Assembly: GCA_010645155.1 (NCBI GenBank)
Contig: CM021322.1
Location: forward strand, 9,960,334 to 10,024,333
DNA length: 64,000 nucleotides
Direction: 5' to 3'
DNA from: Tigriopus japonicus
Taxonomy: Eukaryota > Arthropoda > Copepoda > Harpacticoida > Harpacticidae
Under the pieces are notes generated by a model that saw only the letters and a list, made by a program, of their open reading frames with translations, did not search any database and had not been told where the DNA came from. Both the position numbers and the translations under genes were made by a program. How positions within the stretch are numbered: the stretch's first letter is position 1; the number at the start of each line of letters is the position of its first letter. This document shows, piece by piece, positions 32,869 through 47,129 of the stretch.

Positions 32869-35508
32869 ACACATGTATTCAGCTCATCCAATTGGACGTT
32901 TTCCCCATTTCCCCAGGCACATCCAGACCAATAACTTATTTTTCCAATTTCAATTTATTGACAGAATTTCCAAACGAAATATATGGTTGAATGGTGGTTG
33001 AAACCCAGTAAATAGAAAAGACGCTCAGAGTATCAAATTCAAATCTAGACGACGTGGATTCCGTTTCCAAAAGCCCAGGCCACTCTCTACTTAGAAAGGG
33101 ATCAAGCCCTCTAAAAAGGGACCGTCTAAGGGACGCCTGAAAGATGAGAAGGCCAACTTAGTCGAAGAGCGGCCAACGAAAGAACGAACGAACGAAGGAA
33201 CGAAGGAAGGAACCGCCGATTCTTTCCAAGAGAGGAAATGAAGGCCTGTTCCAATGCTCCATGCTTGACAAACCGTGCTGCTGAAGTACGTACGTAAGGC
33301 GAACTCGCTCGAGTTGTCCGTCCGTGGAAGCCGCTTGTTCGCCCCCGAGTAAGCCATCACCCACTGCAACAAGAACACATAATATGCATCCGTTCAAGCG
33401 ATCCTTGGGCTTTTCTCGACTAAGTCAGTCGGGTTGCTTGCTTGATCGTTGGAACATCATCATTATCATGCAGTGGGCTATTTTCTCGTCAAGTCTGAGA
33501 GTGTAGCTTAAAAACTGTTAGACAGGTGGTAGTGGCGGTGGTGAGGATCGCAAAACATGTCCTTCTTGAGATTGGAAAGCTCGTCCAGCTTTAAATCTTG
33601 TGCGAACACCGTGATGTGACAAGTGTTCCATGTCTCCCATTAACCGAGGCTCGTGGATGCTTAGGTAAGAAAGAGGAACATCCGGTTAATGATAATGGTC
33701 CTGATTGAAGGATAAGTATGTGTGTGTGATGTGGCCTAGTTTACAGTTTTTTTTGGCAGTTGCTTCTCCAAGCACTTGCAGCTTTGAGCTTTGAGATGGG
33801 ATAAACATTGTTGCCTTGAATGGAGGCAACGTCCTTCATCTGCTCGCCCATCGATCACATTCTCCCATTACTCTCTTCCTTCTCAAACGTGGAGAATTAG
33901 GCAATAGGACCACTTTTATGCCGACCCACATTCTCAAGAGCAAGCTTTTACAACCAACATGGGAGAGTACATCTCATCAAGCAACGGAATCATTCAAGTT
34001 GAAAATAATAAGGCACATTCGAGCTCAAGGCTATGTTCCACTAGGCTCACTCGCCTTGAATTTGGAGATGGAGTAAATAGGCCAAACCATAAAGCTGGTC
34101 ATGTTTTTGTTCAAAGCCAATCATCCTTGATCCTTAGGGACTGTTTGCATCCCATTCAGTGCAATACGACCAAAAAAAGGGGGAAGGCTGTTGGTGTTGA
34201 AGGCCAAAGTCGTCGTCGGGTAGAAATAACACCCACTTGTTTGTACATCGAGTGGTCCGAAATGGTGGAACATCAAAATGTACTCTCAAGGCTCATTGGA
34301 TGTGCTCCAATGACAGAGACCACCCGTCCATCAGCCAGATTAACCATTACACATATATGGTAGCGAACATAGAGATGGATGTAGTGAAAGCATCTTATAT
34401 AATCCACGAAAAGGCCTCATTGGATGATTAACCGTCATTCTGTCAACTCTCGTTGGTTCTTGGGGTGTCAAGGAAAATGGAAGGAACATCAATGTGGACA
34501 TGAAAAAGTCTGAAAACTTCGAAACACCTTTCTATATTGAAATGACTGTGGGAAATGAAAAGAGATACGTTGGATGGTTTCAGACTGAGTGTTTTGAATT
34601 CCCAGTGTCAAAGTCGAACACCTATATTCACTGAGGGGCTAATGTCATCCACTTGTTAACTTATCACAATAACAAATGTTTTGAAGCGAAATACGTGGTA
34701 TATCCAATAACGAGGGATTAGTGTACCATGCGTATTACTGATTCATTTCGTCGTGTGGTTAGGTTTTTGCTTCTTTTCTGTCTCGGTGCTCTACTCAATA
34801 AACCTTTTTCTCTGTCCTCCTTGAGAACTCGATCAATCAGCTTGGAAATTAATTGCCAAGGAAACCTAGTACCCATCATTGCTAAACGTCACAATATCTT
34901 AAGTTCCTTGTGAAACTCGAAGCCCTTCCCAATTCCAAGATCTTGGCAATATTTACCGGTTTACGTAAGAAGCAAGGCAACATTTAGAGCCACTATTATT
35001 AGATGAGTACGTGCATGAGATTGAGTGGTACCATTTAGGACAAAGTGTTGGAGAAGACAAGGAAAGAGTATCACAAAATATTTTGATATAACTTCATTCC
35101 AATTGTAAGTCTTGTGGTTTTTTTTTAATTGCTTTACGCTTCTATGTGATTTATGTGTTTTTTTCACAAACTTTTAGTTCTTCCATTCTCGTGTTATGTT
35201 TAGTTGGGAAAAAGAAATCTCATGCGCTTACTCTATTTCATACAAATTCTAAACTCATACATAACATAAAATTTATACTCTGACCAAAAATTCTTTTCAC
35301 ATTTAAAAGTCTTCTGGAAATTTGCATTTTTTAGGGATTACATCCCAGTATTTTCCCCCGTATTAATCTCATCTATCGAGTGTCCAAACTCATTGTCAAC
35401 TTACAAAATCGGTTTGTTCTTGCGTTTCAGACTAGTCAAGCCTCACCAATGTCTCAAGAATGACCCTCAAAAGATCTTTGGACCCTTAGAATCCATCTGG
35501 TTGGAGTC
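32869..35508. other. intergenic, 2.6 kb
   Basis: No gene is recognised. A GAAC/GAAG tetranucleotide run (GAACGAACGAACGAAGGAAC) lies at about 33183-33202. The stretch probably contains 5' UTR exons of the membrane-protein gene beginning at 35509: a TGCGTTTCAG acceptor-like site lies at about 35422-35431. Reading frames are short and without motifs. Confidence 0.4.
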
Positions 35509-38500
35509 ATGACCGAGAGTGTCGAGACCGTGGACGACATTGATTCGCATCTCTTCACCCCCAACCCCTCCATGATGATCGCCCGGCCAAGATTGTCCTC
35601 ACCCATTGACTTGACGACAATGAATGACACAAAGTCAGCTTTGCCGGGTTTTAGCCCTGACGAGCTCTTGGCCTTGTCCAAAGTGACCACAGCTAGGCCA
35701 ACCATTGTCATTTACCCCACAAGTAAGTTCCTCCAAGATTTATTGTGACCCCGTTTCGAAAGTTTCCGGGAAGGAAGCAAAGAGAGAAAGGCTCGTGTGC
35801 GAACCTTCTTGACTCCTCGATCCAGTTTAATGCAGCCAAGTTCTTTTTTTTACTTCTCCGACAAGTGTGAGAGAACTGATGAAACAGACTGCGAGAATAG
35901 AGGGGTGCACTCAATCACTTAAAACTTTCCACAAACAAACTTTCGCATAGTAGAGTAGTACAGTAGACTCAAGCGACGGCGAGCTCGAGAATCGAGAAAA
36001 AGTCGTCTTGAAATTTGTGGGCATGGGGAAACGAACATCATCTCGAAGTCAGTCTTGACAAGAGTGTATGTGTCTATTCTGTCTTCTAGTTCCTCCCGAA
36101 ACTGTGATAATCCCGATAGTTTGTTCCATCATCATCTTCCCAATCCTCGTGGCCGCCATCATTTGTTTCCTTCGACATTACAACCGAAGAGCTCGGGCCA
36201 AAGACAAATTCAGGTAATAAGACCGACCTTTTTCCCACCTTTCTTGGATCGACAATGAAAAAGTTTCGTATTTGCGAATTACTATCGTCATAGCGACGAG
36301 AAAACGAGGTTTTATTACTCGATGTCTGTTTTTGAAAAACATCTCCACGTTTTTTCGTGAAGAAACCGGAGAAACGACGAAGAGAAATGCATTTCGTTCC
36401 TGCTCATATCACGCCTTTCCTTGCGTACAATAAATGCTGATGGCTCTCTATCGCAATGGACCTTGACAGGGTTTGCACTTAGTGTTGTAGCCAAACCTTG
36501 GGTTTCCATTGATTTCCGTTCCATTGTGCAGAGGTTCGTGGCTAATGGAAAATTGGCGAATGGTTCCATTGTTTTAAACTTTTTGGTTAACCAAGTGGTT
36601 GGTCCTCATTTTGGGTGTTTTCTTCACCCAACACAGCCACCACAATTGAAAGTCAGGGAACTTTTTTTGCTCCATCCAAAAGTCTGTCATTGGTGGAAGG
36701 AAGTGAGAATGAGAGAAAGAAAGAAAGCAAGCAAGCTCTTGTTTGAGAAGAGGTCTGGGCCCGACAAAAAGATAAATAGCCACGCCAGCCTTCCTAAATA
36801 ACTTTTGGGAATCCTAATGAAATTGCGAGGAAACTTTAATCCTTCTTTTCATTGCTCATAAATCCTGATAGTGGGTCCTGAAGTCGTGGAGCTCTTTGCG
36901 TTATGCGGAATAGCTCGTTCGTTTCCTTGACGAAGTTCATCACGCGAGTCAGACATTTGAGCAACTTCTTTCAAAGGACGCTTTTAAAGCGAGGAAAGGC
37001 AACAATTGAAAGTTCTTCTTGGCCTCGTGCTAACCGTCTATTTCAATTAGATGCCAGCGACACCCTTGGGACCAAAAGGACAGAGAAAAGATCGATCCAA
37101 CCGGATCCAACGAGAGCCTTAATAGGGTCCAGACTTTAGAGGCGCTGTTGTAGCTTTTCAATGTTGGAGTACTTTAAAGGCAAATTTAATTTAATCGATG
37201 GTGGTGTAACAAAAAATACCCGAGGGTAATTTGACGGGGTACAATGGAATATACTCCGATAGCAGATGTTTTAAATGCGACGTTGCGATCTTTTGCTTTT
37301 TAGCTTTCCATTTGAATGAAATTCATTGGCACTTAAATTTGCAAAAAAATAGAGAGCTCTCGAAATTGCTTTGCAATAACAAAATAAAAAATCCAACGCA
37401 AATCTTTGATGAAAAAAATATGATTTACTTGACTTCCCACGTTTACATCTTGAGAAAAGATGGGGCGAGCAATCAAATATAAAGTGGGAAACCTCGTGGC
37501 TCGTCATAAATTTTGAGCATTCTTTTTCTCTCCGTGCATTGGTGAAAAGACGCGCAGTTTGTTCCAAGTTCCATTTAAACTTCTTAGAGCATTTCCAATT
37601 AAGAGTTCTATTCGTCTCCAGCCCACAAAGACTCGTCTCCATCCTCACAGTTGCTACTTGTTGTAGTTGGGGTGCCATTTCCAGCCAAACAAGCTTTTGG
37701 GTGCTGTCCCGTTTGTGGAATATGGGCGTTGTTTTGGCTCCTTCTTCGCTTGTATTGTTGTCGTCATAGCGGATGCCTTGAGCAAATTTGTTTTGGAACA
37801 GCTTTCAAGCATCTCGTTAGCCACAAAACACAAACACCACACACATGCACTACTAGTTCTGACACTCACCAAAGTAACCTGCCAAATTAGGAGGAACTTG
37901 GGTTTATCCTTGGGGTTTCTACGATCCAGAAGTTGTTATCGTCATGAATAATGGGAACTACCCGGATGGAGGCTGTTAAATTGGCGAATAATAATGTTGA
38001 GCTTCTCATTCCGTTCTGGAAGTGTGGAAATTACCAGGAAAAAAGGACGGAAAATGTTGACACTACTGTCTTTCAACCGCAAGCGCTGTCTTTGTTGTAA
38101 TTTTAACAGGCCCTCAGTCTTGCTTGTGTTGCGTACTGTAGAGTACTGTACTGTACTGAGCAATGGGCACACAAAGACCATTCTGGGAGTTTCCTCCTCG
38201 CATGTCGAGTAGTATAGGACACGAGAGGGCTGGAAACCCAGTCATAAATTGTCCACTCGGAACATAATGAAATTTCCTCTACGATTTCCGGCCTCTTCTG
38301 GTTGGTTCCGAGACAGAACAAAAACACATACACACCACAAAAGACTCATCTCTTTGGATTACATTGGTCCAGAACATTGAAGTAGTCCAAAAAAGAGAAG
38401 GGAACGCAGTCAGTTCCAATGTTGCGGCTGAATAACTTTGGATGATTTCTTTCAGGCGCAGACTTTTGATGAGAAGGTATTCCAACATCCAGGACAAAGG

Positions 38501-41500
38501 GCCTCTATGCCAAGGTTTCAAATCCCCTCAGATTTGCATCACTATTTTTATTACTATTCCCTCCTCCCCTGTCCTACTATTTTCCCCCGCTCGTGCACTT
38601 AAATGACCCATGACTGAGTTTGAGACGCATCCTCAATGAGAAAGAATGGTAGGGAATATTTCCATACCCTCCATTTTTTTTGACTTGACCAAAACCAGTT
38701 TGCAGTTTGCTTTTTGACTTAGGAGTATTGTTAGAAGTCATCTCAATTTATGCTCAATCCCAGACAAAGAAGAAAAGTTAGATTTTCGTTCCAAGGAAGA
38801 ACTTACATTTCAAGTTGGCTCATAAAAACAAAATAAAAACAATAAAAACTTTTTTTCAAAAGGGCTTGATTTTGGATGTTCTGTGTTCTATGATTGTTAA
38901 ATGATTAAAGGTCTAGATTTCTGCCAACTGTAAGCTACTCGAATTAAAAATTCTGCAATTTTTTTATAGAAAAATAGCAAATAGATTTTTAGAACGTGCA
39001 CACATAACGAACCATTTTGGGCTTAAGATTTTTTTTTTGAGAAAAGATGCACCTTTACTCTTCAGTTCAACCAGTTTTTGTCAAAATTGGCCTTTGTTGT
39101 ACATAAACATTATGTACTGTACCTTTACAAACGCCCATACCTAATCAACCCAGATGTTCAGTGAAGGGAAAACGCTATCAACCACTAAAAATGGACTGTC
39201 CGTGCTTGTAACGAACCTTTCACCTGGGCTATAATTAATGGGTATTCTTGCGTGGGATTACTATCCAAGCGTCGGTTGAAAGTCTTAAGGGCTAGGTGGA
39301 AAAGATGATGCAAACTAATTGTTGCTCTCTCACAAATTGAGAGGTGGTCATTGAGGCTCGGAAGGTATATCATTAAAGATATTTTTGTGGAAGATGAATT
39401 TTTGGGAAAGTTTCCGTCAACCATGGTTGAAATGTAGAAAATTCTGAAAATCTGCTCTGCCTGGAATTGAATTGACCCTGTTTATTGATCCCTCGCAAAC
39501 CAAGCGTAAAACAACGAGCTTATTTTTTATGAATATAATTCAATAAAAACTACAATACTTGATGTGAGACAAGAGACCAATATTTCTAAAATCGTTTTTT
39601 GCTATTGGAAGAACGTGATGATCAAAATAATCATATTTCTGTGAACAAGAATAGATGTATTGGCATTTCCCCAGAAACAAGGCAATCACACAAACTTCTT
39701 TTTGATCATAGTTGGTCAATCTATAGCACTTCTCGGTAAAAAAAGGTGGTAAAGGGGATGTTGTTGAAAGGCCAGGATAAAAAGAAATTTTTCTTTTGCA
39801 AGATCCCCACAAAGCAACGTCCTAACAGAATGAATCCCTCAGGAGTGAACCTTGTTTCTCACCAGTCCCAACACCCGACCACGTCCCACTAAAATAGTAA
39901 TAAGTCATCCCTTTTCATTTGCATGCAGACAACCCCAAAATGTCAAGGAACTCTGAGGAAACGAGTCCTTGAAAAGTGTGAATTTATCCCATTAATCAAA
40001 GTTACACTGAAGGGCCCATCCACACTCACACAGTTAGGAACCACTCGCATTTGTGGCTACCTTCATCCAATAAAAAAGTGTCGTATTAGTGTCGGAATCG
40101 TGACTCGAAAATGGCAATGCCACTGTTTTCCGAACTTGCACCGTCGTCATGGCCGAAAATAATCCAAACTAATGCCCCTTGGTTTGGATCGTGCATCCCC
40201 AACTCCCCTGACGTCAGAATGGAATTAGAATGGACCTTTTTTCCCATCAAGCAGTCTGTTCCATCTGTAGAAAAAAGTGCCAGTAACAGAATGTTCCAAA
40301 TAATCTTGGTGAGCAACGAGGGTGAAGCTCCCTATTGGAAACCAATACAATTCGTTGGACAAGTCAAACGAGGCCTGACTATCAATGTACCAGAACCTAT
40401 GTATGTACGCGTACGTAGACCTCCTAATACCATGTACGACCTTTAATCCAGGCTTTTGGTCAATGAAATAGGCCAACTTACCCAATTTTGTTAATGCCAT
40501 CGTCTCTCTCGGACAGACCGGGTCTGTCACGTGCTTAAGAGACGTTTCGGAACTCTGCCCAAGGGATAATTAAGGGACCGTCTAAGTAATCTTCAAGGCA
40601 ATGCCACGGGGAGAATGGGAGAGGCACATGCCATTAACTGTAGTATTATTACCACAGTCTGGGCATTCCTATGCTAGTTTCAAATACATTCTTGGGTCCC
40701 CATTCCCAAGATTGTTTTTACTTGCTTTTTCGAGTTCTCTTTTTAGAAGAAAAAGCGGGACCACACAAGGTCTGACAACTTAAAAAAATACGAAGTCTGG
40801 GCGTTTCCTAAGTCGTGGATAACTTTTATCGCAGTATAGCAAAGCAACTGTGGCTTGGGAGTTGAGGATAAACTTCCAACTGCATTCTTACAACCAGCCA
40901 AGTCATCGACTGGACCCAACCTCAGCTTTGGTCGGGTTTTAGTATTGTGATCCATTTAGTAGACAAAGGCCAGATCTTAGGTTGTCTCACTCAAAGTCAT
41001 ACCAAGACCAATCTTCATGTTTTCATAAGCTGAGCAATGAGTGCCTTCTCATGCCCTCATTCATTCCTTTAGACCATTAATCAAATCATGTGCGCTCTCA
41101 CTTTGATTACACTAGTACAGTACTTCATCACAAGGGCACAAAAGAAACGGAACAGGATATTATGAGGCAACTACTAATCCTTGCTGGAGTTTTCCTTTGT
41201 TCCCCATGACGATTGGAAGAGCATCTGATTTACCATTTTATTTATGGACTCCATCACATAAAGATGGGCATCATATTCCCCTCGCACTTTTACTGATCGA
41301 CTCACACCCTTATGCTATCCATATATTTCTTGGACCATTCCAATGATCTACACCACCCATCAGGGCAATATATTCCCCCTGAAAACACCAACATCATCAC
41401 TTCTGTGCGTACTGTACAGCGTCCCGGTTTTCCCCAAGCACCACTTGAATTGCCAACGCCTGGCGTTCATCACCGACACCCCTTTGGCTTCGTATTCTTC

Positions 41501-42795
41501 TTCCCCAAGCATCACGACTAAAAATAAAAATTTGAATATTTTTCTCATTTCGAATCTTCTGCGCTTCGTCTTCTAGATCGGCCTACCAACAAGGAGCAGC
41601 TGGTCTCTTCTCCCTCGCCAACAAAATTGGAACCTCAAAAACTGTGGGACGAAGCAAGGATTCAGGTAAAAATAGGTTCACTACAGGTTTGGACGAGCTA
41701 AAAGGTGGACGGACTTTGTTATTGGAATTAGGCTGTGGGAAAGGTCCAAATTGTTGGTTAACATTATGGGACATAAAAGCTGTTTTGGAAGATGGCAAGG
41801 TTGAGACAGAAAACGTTGGATAGGGAGAATTCGTTCCAAAATGGGAACCGTCCTCTAAATCTAGATGTGAGATTAGGGACAGATTCGTTTTAAGCTGCGC
41901 CACAACGAAAGATGCATTTATTTGAGACACGATCCAAAATAGACCACGTCGCTTCATCGTTATGAATACTGCCATGTTGACAATGACGTTGGTAATTATG
42001 TCAAAACATTCCAATACAAGAGTTTTGTTTTACTTTCCAATTTGACAGGGAGAAGTTTGGATGTTTGCAAAGTTTACCCTGTGAGGGAACTCTCTCTGTG
42101 TTGAAATAGAAAGGCTCATTGCTTCAAAGGATTACTACTCATTCGCCTACTTTATTGGGAAACTTTTTCGGCAGATGTGCACTTTGGAAAACGATGATTT
42201 CATTAAAATTTCCATTCATGTGGGTCCATAAATCGGCAAGATCATTTGCATAAAATTAAAAATCCAAAGGTTTCTCTCTCATAAGTCAATGACCAATGAC
42301 AGTATTTTGTAGGAAAGCGAAGTCTCTGGTTTGTGACTAAATAAGCGAAATTGGTATATTCCAGATTCCGACCGACTAAAGGCCCCAACCAATCGATTTG
42401 GATGCATGCCAGAACTTGGTCTGGATACTGTTGTGGAACGTGAGGAGGATGACGATGACGACGACGAAGATCAGAGTTCAAGTCTCGCCAATGCCATCGA
42501 GCTTCTGGATCAAGAGAATCGAAAGAAATCCGTGTCCAACGAATTACCTGTAACTGCCAGTGTGGCCATAAAGCATAAAAATGGCCACGATGTGCCTCAG
42601 GTGATTCTCGAGACATCATCGTCAGTACGCCAGCCCGAAGTGAAAATATCAGTGCCAAGTCCACCCGGACGGACAGTAGTGCTGACAACCATGACTGATG
42701 CCAATGGGAGTGCCAGTGTTGTGACAGGAATTCGGCCCTCAGGCGATTCAACTGGCTTGAATGGGAGTCCCGAGGGCAATATTGGACATTCCTGA
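35509..42795 (+). CDS. single-pass membrane protein with acidic cytoplasmic tail, four exons
   Basis: Not recognised as a named family. Exons 35509-35722, 36090-36213, 41577-41665 and 42365-42795 are supported by GT-AG sites and matching phases (1, 2, 1), giving 285 residues. Residues 1-75 are polar with no clear signal peptide. Residues about 76-99 form a strong hydrophobic helix (VIIPIVCSIIIFPILVAAII) followed by RHYNRRARAKDK. By the positive-inside rule this puts the C-terminus in the cytoplasm. The tail has a Gly/Ala/Ser exon (SAYQQGAAGLFSLANKIG), a run of Glu/Asp around residue 160 (EREEDDDDDED), and a Ser/Thr/Val-rich end. An in-frame stop (about 35461) precedes the ATG. The second intron is 5.4 kb, far longer than others here. 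It may be a signalling adaptor or the terminal part of a larger receptor whose upstream exons were missed. Confidence 0.65.
36214..41576 (+). other. 5.4-kb intron of the membrane-protein gene
   Basis: Intron 2 of the gene at 35509-42795, bounded by CAG|GTAATAAG and TTCTAG|ATCGG. No coding exon or clear mobile element was recognised inside. A GTACTGTACTGTACTG-like stretch lies at about 38137-38158. Open frames inside (for example about 40111-40446) lack domain signatures. Confidence 0.55.
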
Positions 42796-45179
42796 CAGCA
42801 CGCCCAGATCGAGAAACCCTGGGAAGAGTCAAGCCAGCCGACTTCCTCGGATCAATTTGGCACAAATAGCCCAGACAACGACGAAATCCTGACATGCCAA
42901 GTTTATCATGTCTGATAGTTGAAGTGTGAGTTTGAAATACTACACAGTACATACAGTACACACGGACAACACACGGAATGGCAGAGTGAGTGATAAATGA
43001 GGCGTTTCACTCAGCATTGAGGCAAATCTCAAGGGAATCACGGCTGCCACAAAACTCGGGAAGTTGGATGATTAAGCAAGTGCTGGAAAAGAGAGGTGTA
43101 TCAACTTTTCTGAAGCCTTATGTCTCAGCTGACACACGGAGCTCTAGTGGGAGTGTGGCTTTTTGTGTCTTCCCCCACTGTTAACTTTTGCCTCCAAGCC
43201 AAGCTAAAGCTCTAAAGTTGGAGGCTTCTTATTTGCTACGACTTTGGATTTTCTTCTCCTAACCTTCCAGCCAAGCCAGGAAGTTGAGTGAAGACCAAGA
43301 TCGTGGCAGAATCCTTCATTTTCAACCAAAGAAGAAAACGCTTTCACGGCTATATTTCCGAATTGCCCCCGTTTTTGTAACATTTTGGCGCGACTGCCAA
43401 GCGATAACAACTGCTTCCTCCAGATGTGACAGTGTCTCCGTAAAAGCGGAATCCAATTGTCAATAAGCTGTGAACGGCCAAGTAGTAACGAGTTGACTCG
43501 TTGCTCCCGACATGTGCTACAAATCCCGAGGAAGTAATTTGTTTCGCAGTGACATCTTTACGGGTTCCATTAACTCCAAAAACAGTGGAGAGGTCTCGCC
43601 GAGGCTGTTTGACAGTGAGTGACCTGTTACCTTGGTGACCTCGGCCAATAAAATGGGCGAGGCTCGACACAGCATTTATGCCTTGGTCATTCTCTCTGTT
43701 ACTTTCAACCAATAAAAAAGTGCCAAGAGACCAAGGGATTTTTCCTTCTCTCCTTGGACCAAAAACCAAAGGTGGAGCCCATAGCTTAGAGACGGGGAAA
43801 AATGGTTCAGGTCTCGAAAAGAAGGGAGGACCAATGGCAATCTTGAAGGACAGACACTCGAGGGCCTAAGGAGTGGAGGGAACAAAAGCAACCCAAAAAT
43901 TTCCACTTCTGGAGCCAAAGACGTGAGGGAAAGAAGTGTTTCATGTTAGAATGGACCTAGTTGGGAAGAAAAAAGGGGTCCATTGTAGCCGCTAGTTAAA
44001 AATAGAGCACACAATAGTAATTTCCTTTTCTCAACGTCAGTGTTCCAAACATGCGAGTCCTCCCCAATCTCGAGTCAAACATCTTATTTTGACTCATTTC
44101 TTGTTCCTTCTCAAGATCTTGGGACAACTTCCAACATCACGTTCTAAATCTTCATGCAGTTGGCATTTCAAGCTCCGTCCTGATTTATCCTTTCCTGATG
44201 GGCAATTTTGCCCCTTTTCTTGCGATTCGAGTCTTGAGGGTCATTGTCAAACAGTGGAACGGACATGCTGAAAGCCCATCCAACCTCTTTTTTGAGACGC
44301 ACATTTTCGTCTGTTCAGCTGAGCCTGTTTTTATATATTCATTGTTCGCTTCAAAGGATCAGCTAAAGCTCCTTTTTGTAGTCCACAGTGAGTTCGACTA
44401 GCATATAAAACTGTGGTACGAGGACAACCACCAGACAGTCGCCATTTCAAAAACAATATCTCGTGTTCTAGCAATATTCGATCCTCAAAGACGAGGTTGG
44501 AATTTTAATAAAAATGGAGGAACGAGAGAATCTTCTTGCCCTCCTCCTCTCTGTTTCCTTTCATGCATGGGAAGACATCTTATTCTGAAAACGGATGATT
44601 CGTGAAGGAGAGATTGAACAATTCGACGCAAAATAATGAATCTACGACCGAGCATGAAATTCGTCTTGAATTGTGAATTTTTTGCTCCCCCAGAAATTGA
44701 ATCATTTCAGTATATCTATATTTGCATTCATGGTGTCGGCAGAAACTCTGCGATACGAGCTCCTAGTGGGCAAATTGGCTAGGCTAGCTTCGTTTCCTCA
44801 CAAAAAACTTTCATTTGGCGACTCGTTTTCCTCTCTGGGTTTTTTCCTGCGGGAAAGGAAAACTTTTTTATGGAATGAGATCCACCTATCAAACGCATCA
44901 GAGGAAATCTTCCCATTTCTCAGTGGCGACCATCTGCTCCTGAACGAGATGAAAATAAAGGAAAACTTTGCAACTGGAATTGAAACTTCCTAGAGATTAG
45001 CTTTGAAACTGTGAAACTGTTTCTGTGTATTTCGTCGCATTGGGAACCGTTTAGGTGTCTTGAGAGGTGTGAAGTGTTTCTGGTACAATAAACTTTGACA
45101 TGGAACACAAGAAAGCAAGCAGTTCGCAAGTAGTATTCCCATGATCTGACGACATTGAAATGGCCTTCTTGTTATTTAT
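42796..45179. other. intergenic between convergent genes
   Basis: Probably holds the 3' UTR of the plus-strand membrane-protein gene and, near 45170, the 3' end of XXYLT1. No gene, RNA or mobile element is recognised. Open frames (for example 43350-43769 minus) have no family motifs. Confidence 0.4.
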
Positions 45180-47058
45180 TCAGTCTTCTGGAATTTCAAA
45201 CCCCCCGTTTCCGTGATAGATTTTTGGCAAGGCCGTGCAGTTGTGATAGCTCTCAAATATCTCTAGAAACGGATATCGCATCATCATAGTGTCCAACTGG
45301 TAATTGAATTCACAAGGCAGAACATAGAACCATTCCGGTCGTTCCAAAGCTACGAGAGTGAAGAGGCATTGGTCTCCCAAATGGCTCTTGAAGATGTACT
45401 TCTCTGACAAACGGTCCACCATGCCCTCGTGATTCATTATCATCCGATTGAAGTCCTTGTTGGCTCGCATTTTTTCAAAGTCGAACAACACCACTCCCGT
45501 ATTGAGCCCTTGAAATCGACCAGGTTCCCCAATGTGCGTTCCCGGGTTCTGTTCCCGATAAAAGCGAAGGACGTGTCGATAATGAGGCGACAGGTCCAGA
45601 CCGACACCCATCACATTTCCTGGCTCAAACAGCTCGAATTGAGCGTCCAGTTCTTGAATGTCTATCCGAAATTTGAGGTCAATGTCAAGCATGATAAAGC
45701 GACGGAAAGGAAAAATGAGATGGTAGAAGGGACCGATCATAAAGAGATCATCCCTGTATTTGGCAGCTTGCTCCGAGTCCGATTTGAAATAGGGCCTAAG
45801 TCGGTGGATGGTTGATGAGAACCGATGGGAGATTGCTTGTACGTCAAAGAAGTCGTACGTCACGTTCAAACCGATCGAACTTGGCCCTTCAAGGTCGATG
45901 GGAAGATACTTCTTCAAGATGGGATCAAGGAGTGGAACACTAGTGGGATCGGTAAGAAAGACGAAGTGGAGTGACTTGCGACGAGACTGTCGAAGGATGC
46001 TTCTCAAAACGGTGAAGAAGTGTCGCCTCAATTTCACACTCTTCTCTCCCGGTCTCCACACATTCTTGACAATCATTCCAATGCAAATGGGATCATCAGC
46101 TGCATTGGGGTGCCTTCGGTATGTCGAATGGGGATGACTAGTAAACGATCTAGAACCATAATACAAAATGTGAGCAATTGTTCCCTGACAAGGACAGACT
46201 TCCATCCCAAGCTTTTTGATTGACAAAAGAATTATTTAAGACGTCGATTGTGCGACGTTTCCCTCTGAGTAAATTTAAACAGGAAGCAGGAAATAAAGTT
46301 AAATCTTACAATCATCTTAATCAAGACGGTGGTTAAAAGGTAAATTAAATAATTTTCTTAAATGCCAGAACTTTTGATGCCGTTTTAATGTTCAAATATC
46401 ATCAATACCTCAGAAATGTAAGCACAACTGTCACCCCAATTACCAAGACTGTTTTTATATAATTTTTTTATATCAAATCATATGGAAAATCATTTCTATT
46501 TATTCCAAGTTTCTAAAATTGTCAAGATCGAAGTTGTAGACAAATATAAACTCTCTTTGAGATGAAACTATGTTATTGAAGTTCTCTTAGATTGTCCCTT
46601 TAACATTGTAAACGCTTTTTAAGTGTTAGCGTGTAACTGTAGAAAACACTCAATCATCGACAGGAGGCACTAAACGTCCCTGTTCATTTAGCTGTCATTT
46701 ACCTTAAAGACCTCCATTCACCTTGCCTGTCCTCTTCAGCCTCGGGGTCTTCATGTGAAAAGAATTCCGCCAAAGGTCCTATTCTAGGGTACTTGGTATT
46801 TTTAGCCGTGTCTCTTTCGTCTTGAGATTGTCCATCTGCTTGTTGATCTTGGACAGGGCTGTCACTTTCGTCTTGAGATGAGAAGAAGAAAGAGGGCGGG
46901 ATGTGAAGTGGAAATTGGCTCGCTTGTCCTCTCAATGAGGTTCCCCGATCAATATCGTCAGACCTTTGGACAACCCACAGAATTTCCGTGACAAGGCCCA
47001 ATCCAAGAACAGTGAGCACGCTTGAGGCAACAAGCTCCCGAATCACGTCTCCCTTCAT
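45180..47058 (-). CDS. XXYLT1: xyloside alpha-1,3-xylosyltransferase
   Basis: XXYLT1 adds the second xylose to the O-glucose trisaccharide on EGF repeats of Notch-like proteins, in the ER, as a type II membrane enzyme (GT8 family). Coding exons 47058-46703 and 46149-45180 join in phase 2 (donor AG|GTAAAT, acceptor TTCTAG|A) to 441 residues; human is about 393. Residues about 9-30 form the membrane anchor (VASSVLTVLGLGLVTEILWV). A Gln/Ser/Glu-rich stem follows, then the catalytic domain. That domain contains the DxD metal site in MLDIDLKF (about residue 272), DLSPHYRHVLRFY, GEPGRFQGLNTGVVLFDFEK, SHLGDQCLFT and YVLPCEFNYQ, all family hallmarks. The C-terminus IYHGNGGF matches the family. An AATAAA overlaps the stop codon on the minus strand (45171-45180), unusually close. 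Confidence 0.93.
46150..46702 (-). other. XXYLT1 intron
   Basis: A 553-base AT-rich intron between the anchor exon and the catalytic exon. No other feature is seen. Confidence 0.75.
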
Positions 47059-47129
47059 GTTTACACAAGTTCACAACTTAGAACTAATTTCCTTCTGTTC
47101 CATTGGCACTGGAACTCTTACACACCGAA

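Noticed and set aside
33091..33397. Minus-strand frames with SFVPSFVRSFV repeats
   Set aside because: They arise from the GAAC/GAAG tetranucleotide run and have no coding support.
39923..40446. Open frames within the 5.4-kb intron
   Set aside because: No domain motif, no matching splice phase with flanking exons, and both strands are open to a similar degree.
47103..47129. Non-ATG extension (MALELLHTE) of the plus-strand frame beside XXYLT1
   Set aside because: The first codon is TTG. The first ATG is at 47130, so only that shorter form is considered.
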